Notes: generated by a model not told the origin, from the letters alone. 64,000 bases of DNA from Hymenobacter norwichensis DSM 15439 (GCF_000420705.1 NZ_ATVL01000007.1:62001-126000); one strand, 5' to 3'; shown: positions 36,288-45,024, counted from the first letter of the stretch. Translations and numbers: made by a program.

Positions 36288-37712
36288 TTATACGGCCAGC
36301 TCGGTCAGTACCTGTTCCAATGACAGCACCCGTTCCTCGCCGGTGCTGAGCGTTTTCAGCTTGAACTGACCGGCGGCGCGTTCTTCGGAGCCTTGCAGCA
36401 ACACAAACGGAATGCCCTTAGCGTCGGCGTACTTGAACTGCCGGGCGAGCTTGCCGGGCTCCGGGTACAACTCACTGGCCACGCCGGCTTCACGCAACTG
36501 GCGTAGCACCGGCAGCACGGCCCGCTCGGCATCGGCATCAAAATTGGCGACCAGGCAACGGGTGGTGGTGGCCACGGCCGCTGGGAATAGGTTCAATTCT
36601 TCCAGGCAGTCGTAGAGCCGGTCCACGCCGAACGAGAAGCCCACGCCCGATACGCCCGGCAGCCCAAACGCGCCCGTGAGGTTATCGTAGCGGCCACCGC
36701 CGCTCACGCTACCCATGTTTACGTTATTAATCTTGATTTCAAAGATGCAACCAGTGTAGTAGCTCAGGCCGCGGGCCAGCGTCACGTCGAAATCGAGGTG
36801 GTCGAACTGCGCGAAGCCAAACTCCTGGAGGTACTCCTGCACCCGGCGCAAGTCTTGCAGGCCTTTGTAGCCGTCGGCAGTGGCGTTATCGGCATCCACG
36901 CCGGCTGTCACGAAGCCGGCCAGCAGGCGCTCCAGCTTCTCCTCGAAACTGCCTTCTACGCCCAACAGCGCAAACAGCTTGTCGGTGGCATCCACGGAGA
37001 AGCCCCGCTCGGCCAGCTCTTTCTCCACGCCCTCGCGCCCAATTTTATCGAGCTTGTCGATGGCCGTGAACAGGTCGGTTTCGGTGCCTTCGCCGCCCAA
37101 GGCCTGGTAGATGGCACCCAGCACGCGGCGGTGGTTGATTTTGATGGTGAAATCGGTCAGGCCAATGCCGTTGAGTACCTCGCACATCATCAGCACGATT
37201 TCGGCCTCACAAAGCAATGAATCGGTGCCTACTACGTCGGCGTCACACTGGTAGAACTCGCGGTAACGGCCACGCTGGGGTCGGTCGGCGCGCCATACCG
37301 GCTGAATCTGGTAGCGCTTGAACGGGAAGGTAAGCGTGCCACGGTTCATTACCACGTAGCGCGCAAACGGCACGGTCAGGTCGTAGCGTAGGCCTTTTTC
37401 GGCAATCTTGGGCAACACGGCGCGGGGGCCCGCCTGCAAGTCGTCGGGCGTTACCTGGTCTTTGATAACGTCGCCCTTCTGCTTTTTCAGAAAGTTGCCG
37501 GAGTTCAGTACTTTAAACAGCAGCTGGTCGCCTTCCTCGCCGTATTTGCCAGTCAGCACCGACAGATTTTCAATTGTAGGAGTTTCGAGCGGCGCGTAAC
37601 CGAATTTCTCGAAGGTGCGGCGGATAACACCGAAGATATAGTTGCGGCGGGCTACTACGGCCGGGCCAAAGTCGCGGGTGCCTTGTGGAATGCTAGGTTT
37701 TGGGGCGCTCAT
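36288..37712 (-). CDS. hisS: Histidyl-tRNA synthetase
   Basis: A 474-residue class II synthetase. Motif 1 lies near FEKFGYAPLETPTIE. Motif 2 is the region around PVWRADRPQRGRYREFYQCD, with the family's Arg-rich loop. The histidine-binding blocks are LARGLSYYTGCIFEI and SGGGRYDNL, motif 3 is GVGFSFGVDRL, and the C-terminal anticodon domain follows (LPVLRQLREAGVASELYP). It charges tRNA-His with histidine. The first residues MSAPKPSIPQGTRDFGP match the family start. An insertion-rich middle is usual for Bacteroidota. Confidence 0.96.
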   Translation of the reverse strand: MSAPKPSIPQGTRDFGPAVVARRNYIFGVIRRTFEKFGYAPLETPTIENLSVLTGKYGEEGDQLLFKVLNSGNFLKKQKGDVIKDQVTPDDLQAGPRAVLPKIAEKGLRYDLTVPFARYVVMNRGTLTFPFKRYQIQPVWRADRPQRGRYREFYQCDADVVGTDSLLCEAEIVLMMCEVLNGIGLTDFTIKINHRRVLGAIYQALGGEGTETDLFTAIDKLDKIGREGVEKELAERGFSVDATDKLFALLGVEGSFEEKLERLLAGFVTAGVDADNATADGYKGLQDLRRVQEYLQEFGFAQFDHLDFDVTLARGLSYYTGCIFEIKINNVNMGSVSGGGRYDNLTGAFGLPGVSGVGFSFGVDRLYDCLEELNLFPAAVATTTRCLVANFDADAERAVLPVLRQLREAGVASELYPEPGKLARQFKYADAKGIPFVLLQGSEERAAGQFKLKTLSTGEERVLSLEQVLTELAV

Positions 37713-37736
37713 CGGGAACAGTGCAGAATGATGCCG

Positions 37737-37744
37737 CGAAGGTA
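37737..37744 (-). promoter_or_regulatory. Putative -7 box of hisS
   Basis: On the minus strand the site reads TACCTTCG, one change from TAnnTTTG, 25 bases before the hisS start codon. Confidence 0.4.
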
Positions 37745-37787
37745 CAACGGCCCGCCCGTACGTCGTTGCGGCCAGTGCAAGTCCAGC

Positions 37788-38138
37788 TTAGTACGAAAGT
37801 TTTATTTCGTCCACAGCTTCCAGCAACGACGATACCAGTAGGGGTTGCGAGGCAGGGTCAAGGTCGAGGAAGTGGTAGCGGACCGGGTTGGGAACGTGTG
37901 ACAGTACCAACCGGCGGCCTTGGGCCCGTAGTATGAAGGAGTACGCCAGTAGCAACTCCACGGCCTCATCGGAGAGGCGTTCCACGAGGCTGCAATCAAT
38001 CATTACCGCTTGTTTTTCGCTACGGGTGGCCCGGTGCAGGGCACGGCTGAGCTTTACTTCGCCGTGCGGGTTGGCAATTTCAGGAGAGAGAATCAGTAAG
38101 TACCCATCGGGCAGCACTTCTCTAAATACATCAAGCAT
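37788..38138 (-). CDS. STAS-like domain protein
   Basis: A 116-residue protein. The pattern is that of a STAS domain (anti-sigma-factor antagonist fold): a first strand YLLILSPEIANPHGEVKLSRAL, a central strand-loop AVMIDCSLVERLSDEAVELL in which Ser is followed by a helix, then RLVLSHVPNPVRYHFLDLD. The Ser/Asp loop corresponds to the phosphorylation loop of SpoIIAA-type proteins, although the match is weak. ATG 38138 was chosen; a GTG 30 bases upstream is possible. No kinase or sigma partner is adjacent. Confidence 0.65.
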   Translation of the reverse strand: MLDVFREVLPDGYLLILSPEIANPHGEVKLSRALHRATRSEKQAVMIDCSLVERLSDEAVELLLAYSFILRAQGRRLVLSHVPNPVRYHFLDLDPASQPLLVSSLLEAVDEIKLSY

Positions 38139-38552
38139 AAATGGGGTGGAACGTACAGTAAGAGTCACGCAAAACCTATCTATTTATTAGCCAGCAAGTG
38201 ACAACTCCGGCTAATAGCCATTGTTGTGAGCAACAGCAAGGACTTTACCGGGGTAGAATAGGTTTGGTTGCTCTATTAGCGCATGTTCTAATAGGATTTA
38301 TACTTTTTGTTGACGCAGGATAATTTGGATTTTCACTGTATTATAAAAGGAATATAATTTGTTGGTTATGTGCTAGCGACGAGCTTGGTCAACGGTGAGA
38401 GCGACGCCTAGGTAATCTATTTCTAATGACCGAAGAGGACGCATAAGCCAAAGTGGTTATGCGTCCTCTTCCAGTAAAACAGACTAGCAGGTTTGGGGCT
38501 ACTTACCGTAGCATTTGGGTGCTAGCAACTCAAAGTATCCTACACCTCGTGC
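38139..38552. other. Intergenic region with one strong hairpin
   Basis: A 414-base gap between two minus-strand genes. Apart from the 15-bp hairpin at 38432-38471 it holds AT-rich sequence without recognisable genes. Confidence 0.5.
38432..38471 (-). terminator. Perfect 15-bp hairpin, probable transcription end
   Basis: GAAGAGGACGCATAA pairs exactly with its inverse across a 10-base loop, about 80 bases past the stop of the small secreted protein gene. No long T run follows, so termination is inferred from position only. Confidence 0.5.
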
Positions 38553-38933
38553 TTAACGGGCTGCGTAGGCGCGTTGTACAACCCGGTTAGAGGCCATTAG
38601 CCGGGTTGACACCATAGAGTTGGCTTGTAGCCGCTGCACTTGCTGCAAGGTAGTGCCCAGCATACGGGCCATGCGGCGGTGTGAGCCTGCGTTTTTGCAA
38701 GGGTTAAGGCAAACACCATTCAGGCGTTCCTGATACAGCAATTCGTGCTGGTCGTTGAAGAAGCTCACCACGGTGTAGTCGCCGACGGTTTTGTCGGTTT
38801 CCAGCGTCCAATAGCCGGAAGTGGCTACCACGGGCTGCTCGCTGTACACTACTTTCTGAGCCATAGCCCCGGTAACGGAAGCAACTACGAACAGGCAGGC
38901 AACACTCAGGCGGGAAAACAGAGAAGATTTCAT
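38553..38933 (-). CDS. Small secreted hypothetical protein
   Basis: A 126-residue protein with a clear signal peptide (MKSSLFSRLSVACLFVVASV, cleavage near GAMAQ). The mature part contains two Cys five residues apart (GVCLNPCKN), perhaps a disulfide, and a basic C-terminal half rich in Arg, Gln and Met. I do not recognise a family. Its likely mRNA has a long GC-rich leader of about 270 bases with a folded element (39078-39168) similar in layout to the leader of the TonB-type gene at 39412-41931, so the two may share regulation. Confidence 0.75.
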   Translation of the reverse strand: MKSSLFSRLSVACLFVVASVTGAMAQKVVYSEQPVVATSGYWTLETDKTVGDYTVVSFFNDQHELLYQERLNGVCLNPCKNAGSHRRMARMLGTTLQQVQRLQANSMVSTRLMASNRVVQRAYAAR

Positions 38934-39077
38934 GATGCGTTATAAGTAAGAAGGTGAGAAACAGAAGAATGGAAAGGAAAAAACGAAAAGTTAAGGCAAG
39001 GCAGTAGCCAGTAGGCAAGCCGAAGGGCTACCAAAAAAGCGCAATTCAGAAAACGAAAAGAGAGATGGAAGGCCACA

Positions 39078-39168
39078 CTAGGCGGCGGGTACTACGCTCC
39101 GCCCCGGCTGGGCGAAGAATCTTCGGTGGGCGGGTGGCCTGACTTCCCGAGTGGAAGTCGCCGCCTAG
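39078..39168 (-). ncRNA. Candidate structured leader element, copy 1
   Basis: A closing stem (39078-39087 with 39159-39168) encloses two inner stems. One is 39141-39147 with 39153-39159. The other is 39099-39104 with 39128-39133, capped by an inner hairpin at 39113-39125. The same layout and the 9-mer CCCGGCTGG occur in the element at 42117-42190. It lies about 145 bases before the start of the small secreted gene. I cannot match it to a known riboswitch class. The rest of the 38934-39411 gap holds no gene. Confidence 0.5.
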
Positions 39169-39211
39169 CGAAGCAGGAGCGGAACGCAAAGTGCTAGCTT
39201 CTTTGCGGGGG

Positions 39212-39219
39212 CAAAACTA
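39212..39219 (-). promoter_or_regulatory. Putative -7 box of the small secreted protein gene
   Basis: On the minus strand the site reads TAGTTTTG, a perfect TAnnTTTG. It would place the transcript start near 39205, about 35 bases before the folded leader element. No clear -33 TTG was found. Confidence 0.4.
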
Positions 39220-39411
39220 GTGGATAGTGCAGAGCGGCGGGAGGCAGGGCAGCAGGCATAACGAAACAATAATTTCGGGGGGCGCTGCGGTGGCTTGATG
39301 CCTCAGGAGGTGAACAAGAAAGCTGGTTTCGGAAGTGAATACCGCCTTACCGGGGAGACGTTACAAAGACCAGTGGATTTATTTTCGGTTGCAGGTAAGT
39401 GCTTGATTTTC

Positions 39412-41931
39412 TTAGCCTCCGAAACCACCGCCACCGCCCTGAGGCTGGCTGTCAATCTTTTTGGGCGGCTTGTTGGAGCCCATGTACCACGAGAAGCCCA
39501 AGTAGCCCACCCGCGACTCCCACTTGTTATAGTAGCGGGCCTGAAAGTTGTTGCCGGCGGCATCGGTGGTGTACACGTTGGTGAGGTTGCGCTGGGTGTT
39601 GAACAAGTCACTGATGCGGAGCGTGAGGGCCGCCCGGTCGTTGAAGAGGCGCTGGCGCAAGGCCACATCCACCGAGCCCACTGGGGCCAGCCGTCCTTGT
39701 GTGGTGAGGGCCGCCGCGCGGTAATTGCCAGTCAGCTGCACATCCAGCTTAGGGGTAGGCGTAAAGCTGTTCATCAGGCGGGCCGTGCCCGACACTGTGG
39801 TCCGGCTGGATTCGTTGCCGGTGGCGGCCGTTACGCTGCTCTGGAACAAGGAGCCGCTGGCCGCTACCCGCCACCACTTGTTAAGCTGCTGGTTCAACGA
39901 CACCTCGCCCCCCAGGTTGGTGGCTTGCCCAAAGTTGTCGGCGTAGGTAGCCGTCACCACGGCGCCGTTGCCGTACAGTCGGGTAGCGGTGGTGTCCACC
40001 CGCACCAGCCGCTGGATGGCATTGGTGGTTTGGCGGTAGAACAGCGTGGAGCTGACCGTGGCCTTGCCTACCGTTACCTGGTGGCCCAGCTCGAAGGCAT
40101 TGATATACTCGGGCCGGAGCGTAGGGTCGCCGATGCGGTAGCTACGCTGGTCTTGGTAGAGCGGGAAAGCCAGCAGCTGCATGAAACCGGGGCGGTTGAG
40201 GCGGCGTGAGTAGCTAAGCTGCACGCGCTGATCGGCAGTAGGCAGCGTTTTTACCAGCGTGGCCGAAGGGAACAGGTTCAGGTAGTTAAGCTTGAATTTG
40301 CCGGTGCCGCCGTCTACTTGGCCGCTGGTGTTGGTGTACTCGGCCCGCAAGCCGCCTTGCACGCGCCACTTGCCTAGTTCGTGCTGGGCGGTGGCGTAGC
40401 CTGCCTGAGTGTACTCGCGGAAGTTGTAGGCATACGACCGGTCCACTTGGCGCTCGAAGTTGGGGCCGTCGGCGTTTTGGCGCAGGAAGTCGTCGGTGCC
40501 GTCGTTTAGCATCAGCTGGCCTTTCAGCCCGGCTTCCAGGCGGCTTTTCTCACCCAGCGGATGTACGTAGTCGGTTTGGTAGGAAGCAGCGTTCAAATCA
40601 ACTTGCAGGTCCTGTTTCCACTCCAGCAGGTCGGCGGTGCCTTCGGTGTTGCGTTGCCCAATCACCACGTTGGCGTCCAGGTTGGTGTAGGCCACACTGG
40701 TAGTCCACTCGCGGCCTTTGTGGGCTTCCCAAGTGCGGCGGTAATCCACCGAGCCTTCGGTGTTCATCACATTCTCGCGCACCTGAAACGTGCTGCCAAT
40801 GCGGGTGGTACCGTCGGGGGCCGTGAGCGTAGCCAGCTGCGTACCCGAGTTTAGGCCGTTGTTTTTGTTGGGTTCTACGGTCACCGTCAGGCTTTGCTCG
40901 GGCGAAATGGTGTAGTCGAAGCCTAAGCGGGCCGAGTGCGAAACACTGTGGCGCTGGTTTGTGCCGTCTTGCAGAAGGCGCAGCTCCCGGCCTTCCAGCA
41001 GGGTAGTTTGCTGGGTGTTCATGCGGCTGCGGTACCGGTCGTCGCGGAAGTCATACGAGCCAAACCAGTTCATTTTGCCGGCGCGCCGGTTCAGGCTCAG
41101 GCTGGTGTTGTATTTGTCGCGGGTGCCTAGGTTGAGGGTGGCTTGCCCGTTCCAGCCGTCTTTTTTCTGCTTTTTCAGGATAATGTTGATGACCCCGCCG
41201 CTACCGGCCGCATCGTAGCGGGCCGATGGGTTGGTTACCACTTCCACCTTCTCAATGGCGCTGGCTGGTATCTGTTCCAAGCGGTTGCCGCCGGCGCCGC
41301 TGTTGGCGGCTTGGCTGGGTTTGCCATCAATCAGGATGGTGATGTTGCTGCTGCCACGCATGCTCACCGTACCATCGGGCGAGACGGCCACGGAGGGCAC
41401 ATTTTGCAGCACATTCACGGCCGTACCGCCCACGCTGCTCAAATCCTTCTCCACGTTGATAACCTTCTTATCGAGGCTTTCTTCCACGGCGGCCCGCTCA
41501 CCCTGTACCGTTACGCCAGCCAGTTGGGTGGCGGTAGGCGCCAGCCGCAAAGCACCCAACCGCACCGTGCCAGCAGCGGCCGAAAGTGTAACAGCCTGCC
41601 GCAAAGGCTTGTAGCCGAGCACCGTAACCCGGAGCAGATATTGTCCGGCCGCTACCTTCGTCAGCTCAAACGCGCCATTTTCAGCGGTTTGGGCGCCGGC
41701 CACAAAGCTACTGTCGGCGTTGGCGTGCAACAGCACTACGCTGGCAAAGGAAAGCGGCTGGCCGGTTTTGCTGTCGAGCAAAGTGCCGGAAATGCTGCCG
41801 GCGGCTGTGCTCTTGGTAGCGCTTTGGGGCAGGGCGTTTTGAGCCTGCAAATCCAGCGACGATAAATAAAGTGTAGACGCGGTAAGGAGCCCCAGGCACC
41901 GGAGGGCCTGAGTGGTTGGAAAGGAAGTCAT
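39412..41931 (-). CDS. TonB-dependent-receptor-like outer-membrane barrel protein
   Basis: An 839-residue outer-membrane protein. After a signal region (ALRCLGLLTASTLYLSSLD) come a CarboxypepD_reg-like domain (SISGTLLDSKTGQPLSFASV), a plug domain (NVLQNVPSVAVSPDGTVSMRG, then ITILIDGKPS) and a large barrel of the OMP_b-brl_3 type ending in a Gly-rich tail (QPQGGGGGFGG) rather than the usual terminal aromatic. No SusD partner is adjacent and no TonB box is obvious. The cargo is unknown. A well-formed promoter lies at 42223-42253 and a folded leader at 42117-42190, so expression may be controlled at the RNA level. Confidence 0.88.
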   Translation of the reverse strand: MTSFPTTQALRCLGLLTASTLYLSSLDLQAQNALPQSATKSTAAGSISGTLLDSKTGQPLSFASVVLLHANADSSFVAGAQTAENGAFELTKVAAGQYLLRVTVLGYKPLRQAVTLSAAAGTVRLGALRLAPTATQLAGVTVQGERAAVEESLDKKVINVEKDLSSVGGTAVNVLQNVPSVAVSPDGTVSMRGSSNITILIDGKPSQAANSGAGGNRLEQIPASAIEKVEVVTNPSARYDAAGSGGVINIILKKQKKDGWNGQATLNLGTRDKYNTSLSLNRRAGKMNWFGSYDFRDDRYRSRMNTQQTTLLEGRELRLLQDGTNQRHSVSHSARLGFDYTISPEQSLTVTVEPNKNNGLNSGTQLATLTAPDGTTRIGSTFQVRENVMNTEGSVDYRRTWEAHKGREWTTSVAYTNLDANVVIGQRNTEGTADLLEWKQDLQVDLNAASYQTDYVHPLGEKSRLEAGLKGQLMLNDGTDDFLRQNADGPNFERQVDRSYAYNFREYTQAGYATAQHELGKWRVQGGLRAEYTNTSGQVDGGTGKFKLNYLNLFPSATLVKTLPTADQRVQLSYSRRLNRPGFMQLLAFPLYQDQRSYRIGDPTLRPEYINAFELGHQVTVGKATVSSTLFYRQTTNAIQRLVRVDTTATRLYGNGAVVTATYADNFGQATNLGGEVSLNQQLNKWWRVAASGSLFQSSVTAATGNESSRTTVSGTARLMNSFTPTPKLDVQLTGNYRAAALTTQGRLAPVGSVDVALRQRLFNDRAALTLRISDLFNTQRNLTNVYTTDAAGNNFQARYYNKWESRVGYLGFSWYMGSNKPPKKIDSQPQGGGGGFGG

Positions 41932-42116
41932 CGGGATAGGAGAGTTAGGTCAACACATCAGGCAAAGGGGTGCCGTTCCAGGCGGCCGCGGTTCCGCTGG
42001 GTGGCTATTTGCTAGAAATTCAGGTATAGAAAAGAAGGATGACGCTACCATAAAAGCAGCGCATCAAGCGGCCATAACACGGTGAGCAGCAAGCCGAAAC
42101 CTAGGTTTCGTGCTGG

Positions 42117-42190
42117 GCTGTTCGGCAACCGGCCCGGCTGGCGCGGTGGTGTCTGGCATCGGCCGGGGCAACTCCCCGGTTGGGAGCAGC
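42117..42190 (-). ncRNA. Candidate structured leader element, copy 2
   Basis: A closing stem (42117-42120 with 42187-42190) encloses two inner stems (42129-42134 with 42161-42166, and 42172-42176 with 42182-42186). It has the same order of stems and the same CCCGGCTGG 9-mer as the element at 39078-39168. It starts about 25 bases into the predicted transcript of the barrel gene. A perfect 16-base palindrome (42095-42110) follows downstream in the leader. Confidence 0.5.
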
Positions 42191-42222
42191 GGCGCGGCTG
42201 AGATTTTCTCTAGTTGATGTTC

Positions 42223-42253
42223 CAAAGGTAACAGAAGGTACTATGTAACGCAA
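42223..42253 (-). promoter_or_regulatory. Bacteroidota-type promoter of the barrel protein gene
   Basis: On the minus strand a -33 TTG (42253-42251), a 20-base spacer and a perfect -7 box TACCTTTG (42230-42223) are present. The transcript would start near 42216 and carry a leader of about 285 bases. Confidence 0.65.
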
Positions 42254-42776
42254 GGTACCTTTGATAAATATTTATCTATAACTGGCTTTACATAGCAGTC
42301 GGTTAGACTTTTCATTGCACCAAATGGCTCTAGGTGGCTTATCAGCGCTTTTTATAGCACTCCTGTCCGGTAGATGAATTTGCTGCATTCTATATAAAGC
42401 TCTTGAAATGCTCCATCACTCGTTTAATAGTGGGCATATCAGGTAGATGGTAGCCGTTACTAAAGGGTTGCCTGAGCCGCAGAGTTGTTGGCCAGTTGAG
42501 TGCCTATGTCTGCTTTAACGACGGTCAGCACCCAGATAGTCCCATTCATTCGGCCAGAATTGTTGGCTTTTCACTTGCTGCTAGGCTTCATTCGTTTAGC
42601 GCTGCCTGCGGCTTTCCCTCTCGGCAGTTGGTGGGCAAGGGCAAATAAGCTCAGGCGTAATGCTTGAGGAGGATGTTTTTATAAGAAAAGTTATAATTTA
42701 TATGAGTTGGTTGTCGATGTTGGAAAATAATTGGCTTGGATTGTGCTTCCTACTCAGAAAAGCCGCCCAAGTAGCG

Positions 42777-42811
42777 TTGTTTAGGCTATTGCAAGTAATT
42801 TTCTACCTTTG
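42777..42811 (+). promoter_or_regulatory. Possible promoter upstream of the small ORF and GH43 gene
   Basis: TACCTTTG at 42804-42811 is a perfect -7 box. A TTG at 42777-42779 gives a 24-base spacer, slightly long. The 51-residue frame begins 84 bases later. Confidence 0.4.
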
Positions 42812-42894
42812 GATATCGGTAAAAGGGTGTTGGTAGATGGTGCTGGCGAGAAGGAGAAAGGATTCGTGTTTCTTGGAAAAAATCTAACTTTATT

Positions 42895-43050
42895 ATGACT
42901 GCTTCAATCAGAGTTTCCCAGGAAGTTGACATCAACTGGAGTGCCTTCACAAGCATCAACGCCTACTTCGTTATGGCCAGCTCAAACGGAGTCTTTCTAC
43001 TGACTTCCACGCTTGATACCGTTTGGGCACCAGCCATGGCTTGGGCTTAA
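42895..43050 (+). CDS. Small hypothetical protein, 51 residues
   Basis: An ATG at 42895 opens 51 codons (MTASIRVSQEVDINWSAF and onward, ending WAPAMAWA). The A/T-rich stretch before the ATG is usual for ribosome loading in this phylum, and a good -7 box lies upstream. The sequence is aromatic, has no strong signal peptide and matches no family I know. The GH43 gene begins about 100 bases downstream on the same strand. Coding status is uncertain. Confidence 0.35.
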   Translation: MTASIRVSQEVDINWSAFTSINAYFVMASSNGVFLLTSTLDTVWAPAMAWA

Positions 43051-43153
43051 GTAATTAGCAAACAACTGCCTGGCATAAGGAAATAGCTGCTTTAAGGGTG
43101 GCTTCCTTGCACAGCGGCTTACTACTTTTCTCTCACTCTTTGCTTTTTCTGTT

Positions 43154-44755
43154 GTGGTTCTTCAATCAGAAACATCAGTTCAGACTCTAGCTCCGGTGGC
43201 GGATTTGTCCGCAGATTGTGTGCCGGCTGCCACTACCAACACGGCCATTAGTACGGCCCCACCCGTGGCCACGGCTCCCGTTACCTCCTACGCCAACGTG
43301 GTACTGCCCGGCGACTTTCCCGACCCGACTATTGCCAAAATAGGGGATACGTATTGGGCCAGCGCCACTTCGGCGGAATGGGGCCCGGTTTTCCCACTGT
43401 TCAAGTCCACCAACCTGGTAGACTGGCAGTTGGTCAGCCACGTTTTCCCTACCAATGACTTGTTGCCGGAATGGACGGAAGCCAACTTCTGGGCGCCCGA
43501 GATTTTCCACGAAAACGACAAAACCTACGTCTATTACACCGCTCGTAAGAAAGGCGGCCCACTGGCCATCGGCGTAGCTTCGGCCGACGACCCGGCCGGC
43601 CCCTACACTGATCACGGCCCGCTGGTAGCCCAGCGCTACGGCTCCATCGACGGCTTCCCGATGCGCGACGAGCACGGCGACCTGTATCTGGTGTGGAAGG
43701 AAGACGGTAACGCGTACAAGAAGCCGACCCCCATTTGGGCGCAGCGCATCAACGCTAAGCATACCAAGCTGGTAGGCAAGAAGGTGGAACTGTTCCGCAA
43801 CGATGCCCCTTGGGAAGGCTGCCTGGTAGAAGGTTCGGCCATCGTGCGGCACAACAACTACTTCTACATGTTTTATGCCGGCAACGGCTGCTGCGGCAAG
43901 TGCTGCACCTATGCTACCGGCGTAGCCCGTGCCGAAAGTTTGCTGGGTCCGTGGGAGAAGTGTCCCGAAAACCCGATTCTTAAGAAAAATACCACCTGGA
44001 AATGCCCAGGCCACGGTACGGTAGCCGAGTTTGAGGGCCGCTGGTTCCTGCTACACCACGCTTACCACGTGCAAAGCCACGAGTTTGTGGGCCGGCAGGG
44101 CATTCTGAGCGAGTTCACCTGGAACGAAGAAGGCTGGCCGGAATTTGAAAACAAAAGCCCCCAGGCCGCTCCGTTGCATGATGTGAGCATCCTCAACGTA
44201 GCCGACAACTTCGAGGGCAACTGCCTGGCTGGTACCTGGCAATGGCCCATCGGGCGCCAGCCGCAGGTAGGAGTGAGCGACGGGCAACTACTGCTCACCG
44301 CCAGCCCCGACGGCGTGGGCTCGTTGGTAGCGCAACGCACCTTCACGGCCACTTACAAAGTGACTACCGCGGTGGAAATGAACTCGTTGCCGCCCGCCAC
44401 TTTCGCCGGACTCTCGGCCATTGGTGACCCCAACAACGCGCTGGCCCTGGTAGCTGGCGACGGTACGTTGCAAGTGTGGTCGGTGAAGGGCGGGCAGCAC
44501 GAGTGCATTACGAAAGTGGATTTGCCTATCGGCAAAACCCTGAATCTGCGCCTCGAAGCTTGGGGTGGGCAGCGTTTCCGCTTCACCTATAACATGGATG
44601 GCAGCGCTTGGCAGCCAGTAGTGCTCGACAGCTTCGCGCTCAACGGGACCTACCTGCCGCCGTGGGACCGGGGCATCCGGGTGGGCCTGCTGGCTCAAGG
44701 ACCCGCTTCTTCCACCGTGGCGTTCAACAGCTTTACCATTCGTAACCAGCGCTAA
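43154..44755 (+). CDS. GH43 glycosidase without evident signal peptide
   Basis: A 533-residue protein starting at GTG 43154 (MVLQSETSVQTLAP); no ATG is available before the catalytic domain. The five-bladed GH43 domain has the catalytic triad in order: base Asp about residue 57 (FPDPTI), pKa-tuning Asp about 166 (SIDGFPM) and acid Glu about 226 (LVEGSAI). The C-terminal half (about 345-530) is the concanavalin-like module common in beta-xylosidases and arabinofuranosidases. The first 45 residues are low-complexity Thr/Ala/Pro and do not form a signal peptide, so a cytoplasmic enzyme is possible, or the true start is unusual. Substrate is probably a xylo- or arabino-oligosaccharide. Confidence 0.87.
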   Translation: MVLQSETSVQTLAPVADLSADCVPAATTNTAISTAPPVATAPVTSYANVVLPGDFPDPTIAKIGDTYWASATSAEWGPVFPLFKSTNLVDWQLVSHVFPTNDLLPEWTEANFWAPEIFHENDKTYVYYTARKKGGPLAIGVASADDPAGPYTDHGPLVAQRYGSIDGFPMRDEHGDLYLVWKEDGNAYKKPTPIWAQRINAKHTKLVGKKVELFRNDAPWEGCLVEGSAIVRHNNYFYMFYAGNGCCGKCCTYATGVARAESLLGPWEKCPENPILKKNTTWKCPGHGTVAEFEGRWFLLHHAYHVQSHEFVGRQGILSEFTWNEEGWPEFENKSPQAAPLHDVSILNVADNFEGNCLAGTWQWPIGRQPQVGVSDGQLLLTASPDGVGSLVAQRTFTATYKVTTAVEMNSLPPATFAGLSAIGDPNNALALVAGDGTLQVWSVKGGQHECITKVDLPIGKTLNLRLEAWGGQRFRFTYNMDGSAWQPVVLDSFALNGTYLPPWDRGIRVGLLAQGPASSTVAFNSFTIRNQR

Positions 44756-44850
44756 ATAGCTGATTTATAAAGAGTAATTAGATTAGAATATAGGTGGCTT
44801 ACTGATAGGCAAGAGCTTATTATTATAAGGCAGTTTATAGATTAGGTGAT

Positions 44851-44884
44851 AAAGAGCCCGGCAGCGCAAGTTGCTGGGCTCTTT
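44851..44884. terminator. Intrinsic terminator after the GH43 gene
   Basis: AAAGAGCCC-G-GCA pairs with TGC-T-GGGCTCTTT in a hairpin about 95 bases after the GH43 stop. It has A and T tracts at the two ends. Confidence 0.75.
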
Positions 44885-44918
44885 GCTTGCATAAGTGAAC
44901 AACTTGCTTTTCACAGCC

Positions 44919-44942
44919 GAACACGTTGTCCATTTTCGAACA
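44919..44942 (+). promoter_or_regulatory. Predicted activator-binding site (UAS) of the HlyD-TolC operon
   Basis: Three half-sites: GAACA (44919-44923), TGTCC (44927-44931) and GAACA (44938-44942). The last two form a near-perfect inverted repeat with a 6-base centre. The same arrangement with identical spacing is at 49983-50006 upstream of the ABC operon. It lies 81 bases before the sigma-54-like promoter, measured from the T of TGTCC. Probable binding site for the NtrC-type regulator at 54213. Confidence 0.75.
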
Positions 44943-45007
44943 GATTACCGAGTAGTCGATAAACAAATATTGTATTTAAAATTATGATTTTCAATATTTT
45001 ATAGATG

Positions 45008-45024
45008 TGGCACGGCCATTGGCT
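45008..45024 (+). promoter_or_regulatory. Sigma-54-like promoter of the HlyD-TolC operon
   Basis: TGGCACGG-CCA-TTGGCT matches the -24 consensus (TGGCAC) exactly and has a -12 element of TTGG where TTGC is usual. The promoter at 50072 carries the same TTGGCT. The start codon lies 36 bases further on. Confidence 0.75.

Larger units (their letters stand above)
41932..42894. other. Long divergent intergenic region
   Basis: Almost 1 kb without a convincing gene. It holds the barrel gene's leader and promoter (to 42253) and AT-rich sequence with many stops. A 53-codon plus-strand frame at 42506-42667 is present but not supported. The possible promoter of the next small gene is at 42777-42811. Confidence 0.5.

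Noticed and set aside
39295..40209. 304-codon plus-strand frame at the end of the barrel gene
   Set aside because: Mostly antisense to the TonB-type gene, low-complexity and without motifs.
42117..42190. Cobalamin riboswitch in front of the TonB-type gene
   Set aside because: The conserved B12 box and the GC-ACTG core are absent on both strands, although the position would have been typical.
42195..42212. GCTGAGA motif suggesting a TPP riboswitch
   Set aside because: It is on the wrong strand for the nearby gene, and the other conserved THI-box parts are missing.
42506..42667. 53-codon plus-strand frame
   Set aside because: It has an ATG and reasonable codons but no upstream signals, no homology I recognise and a location in a decayed-looking intergenic region.
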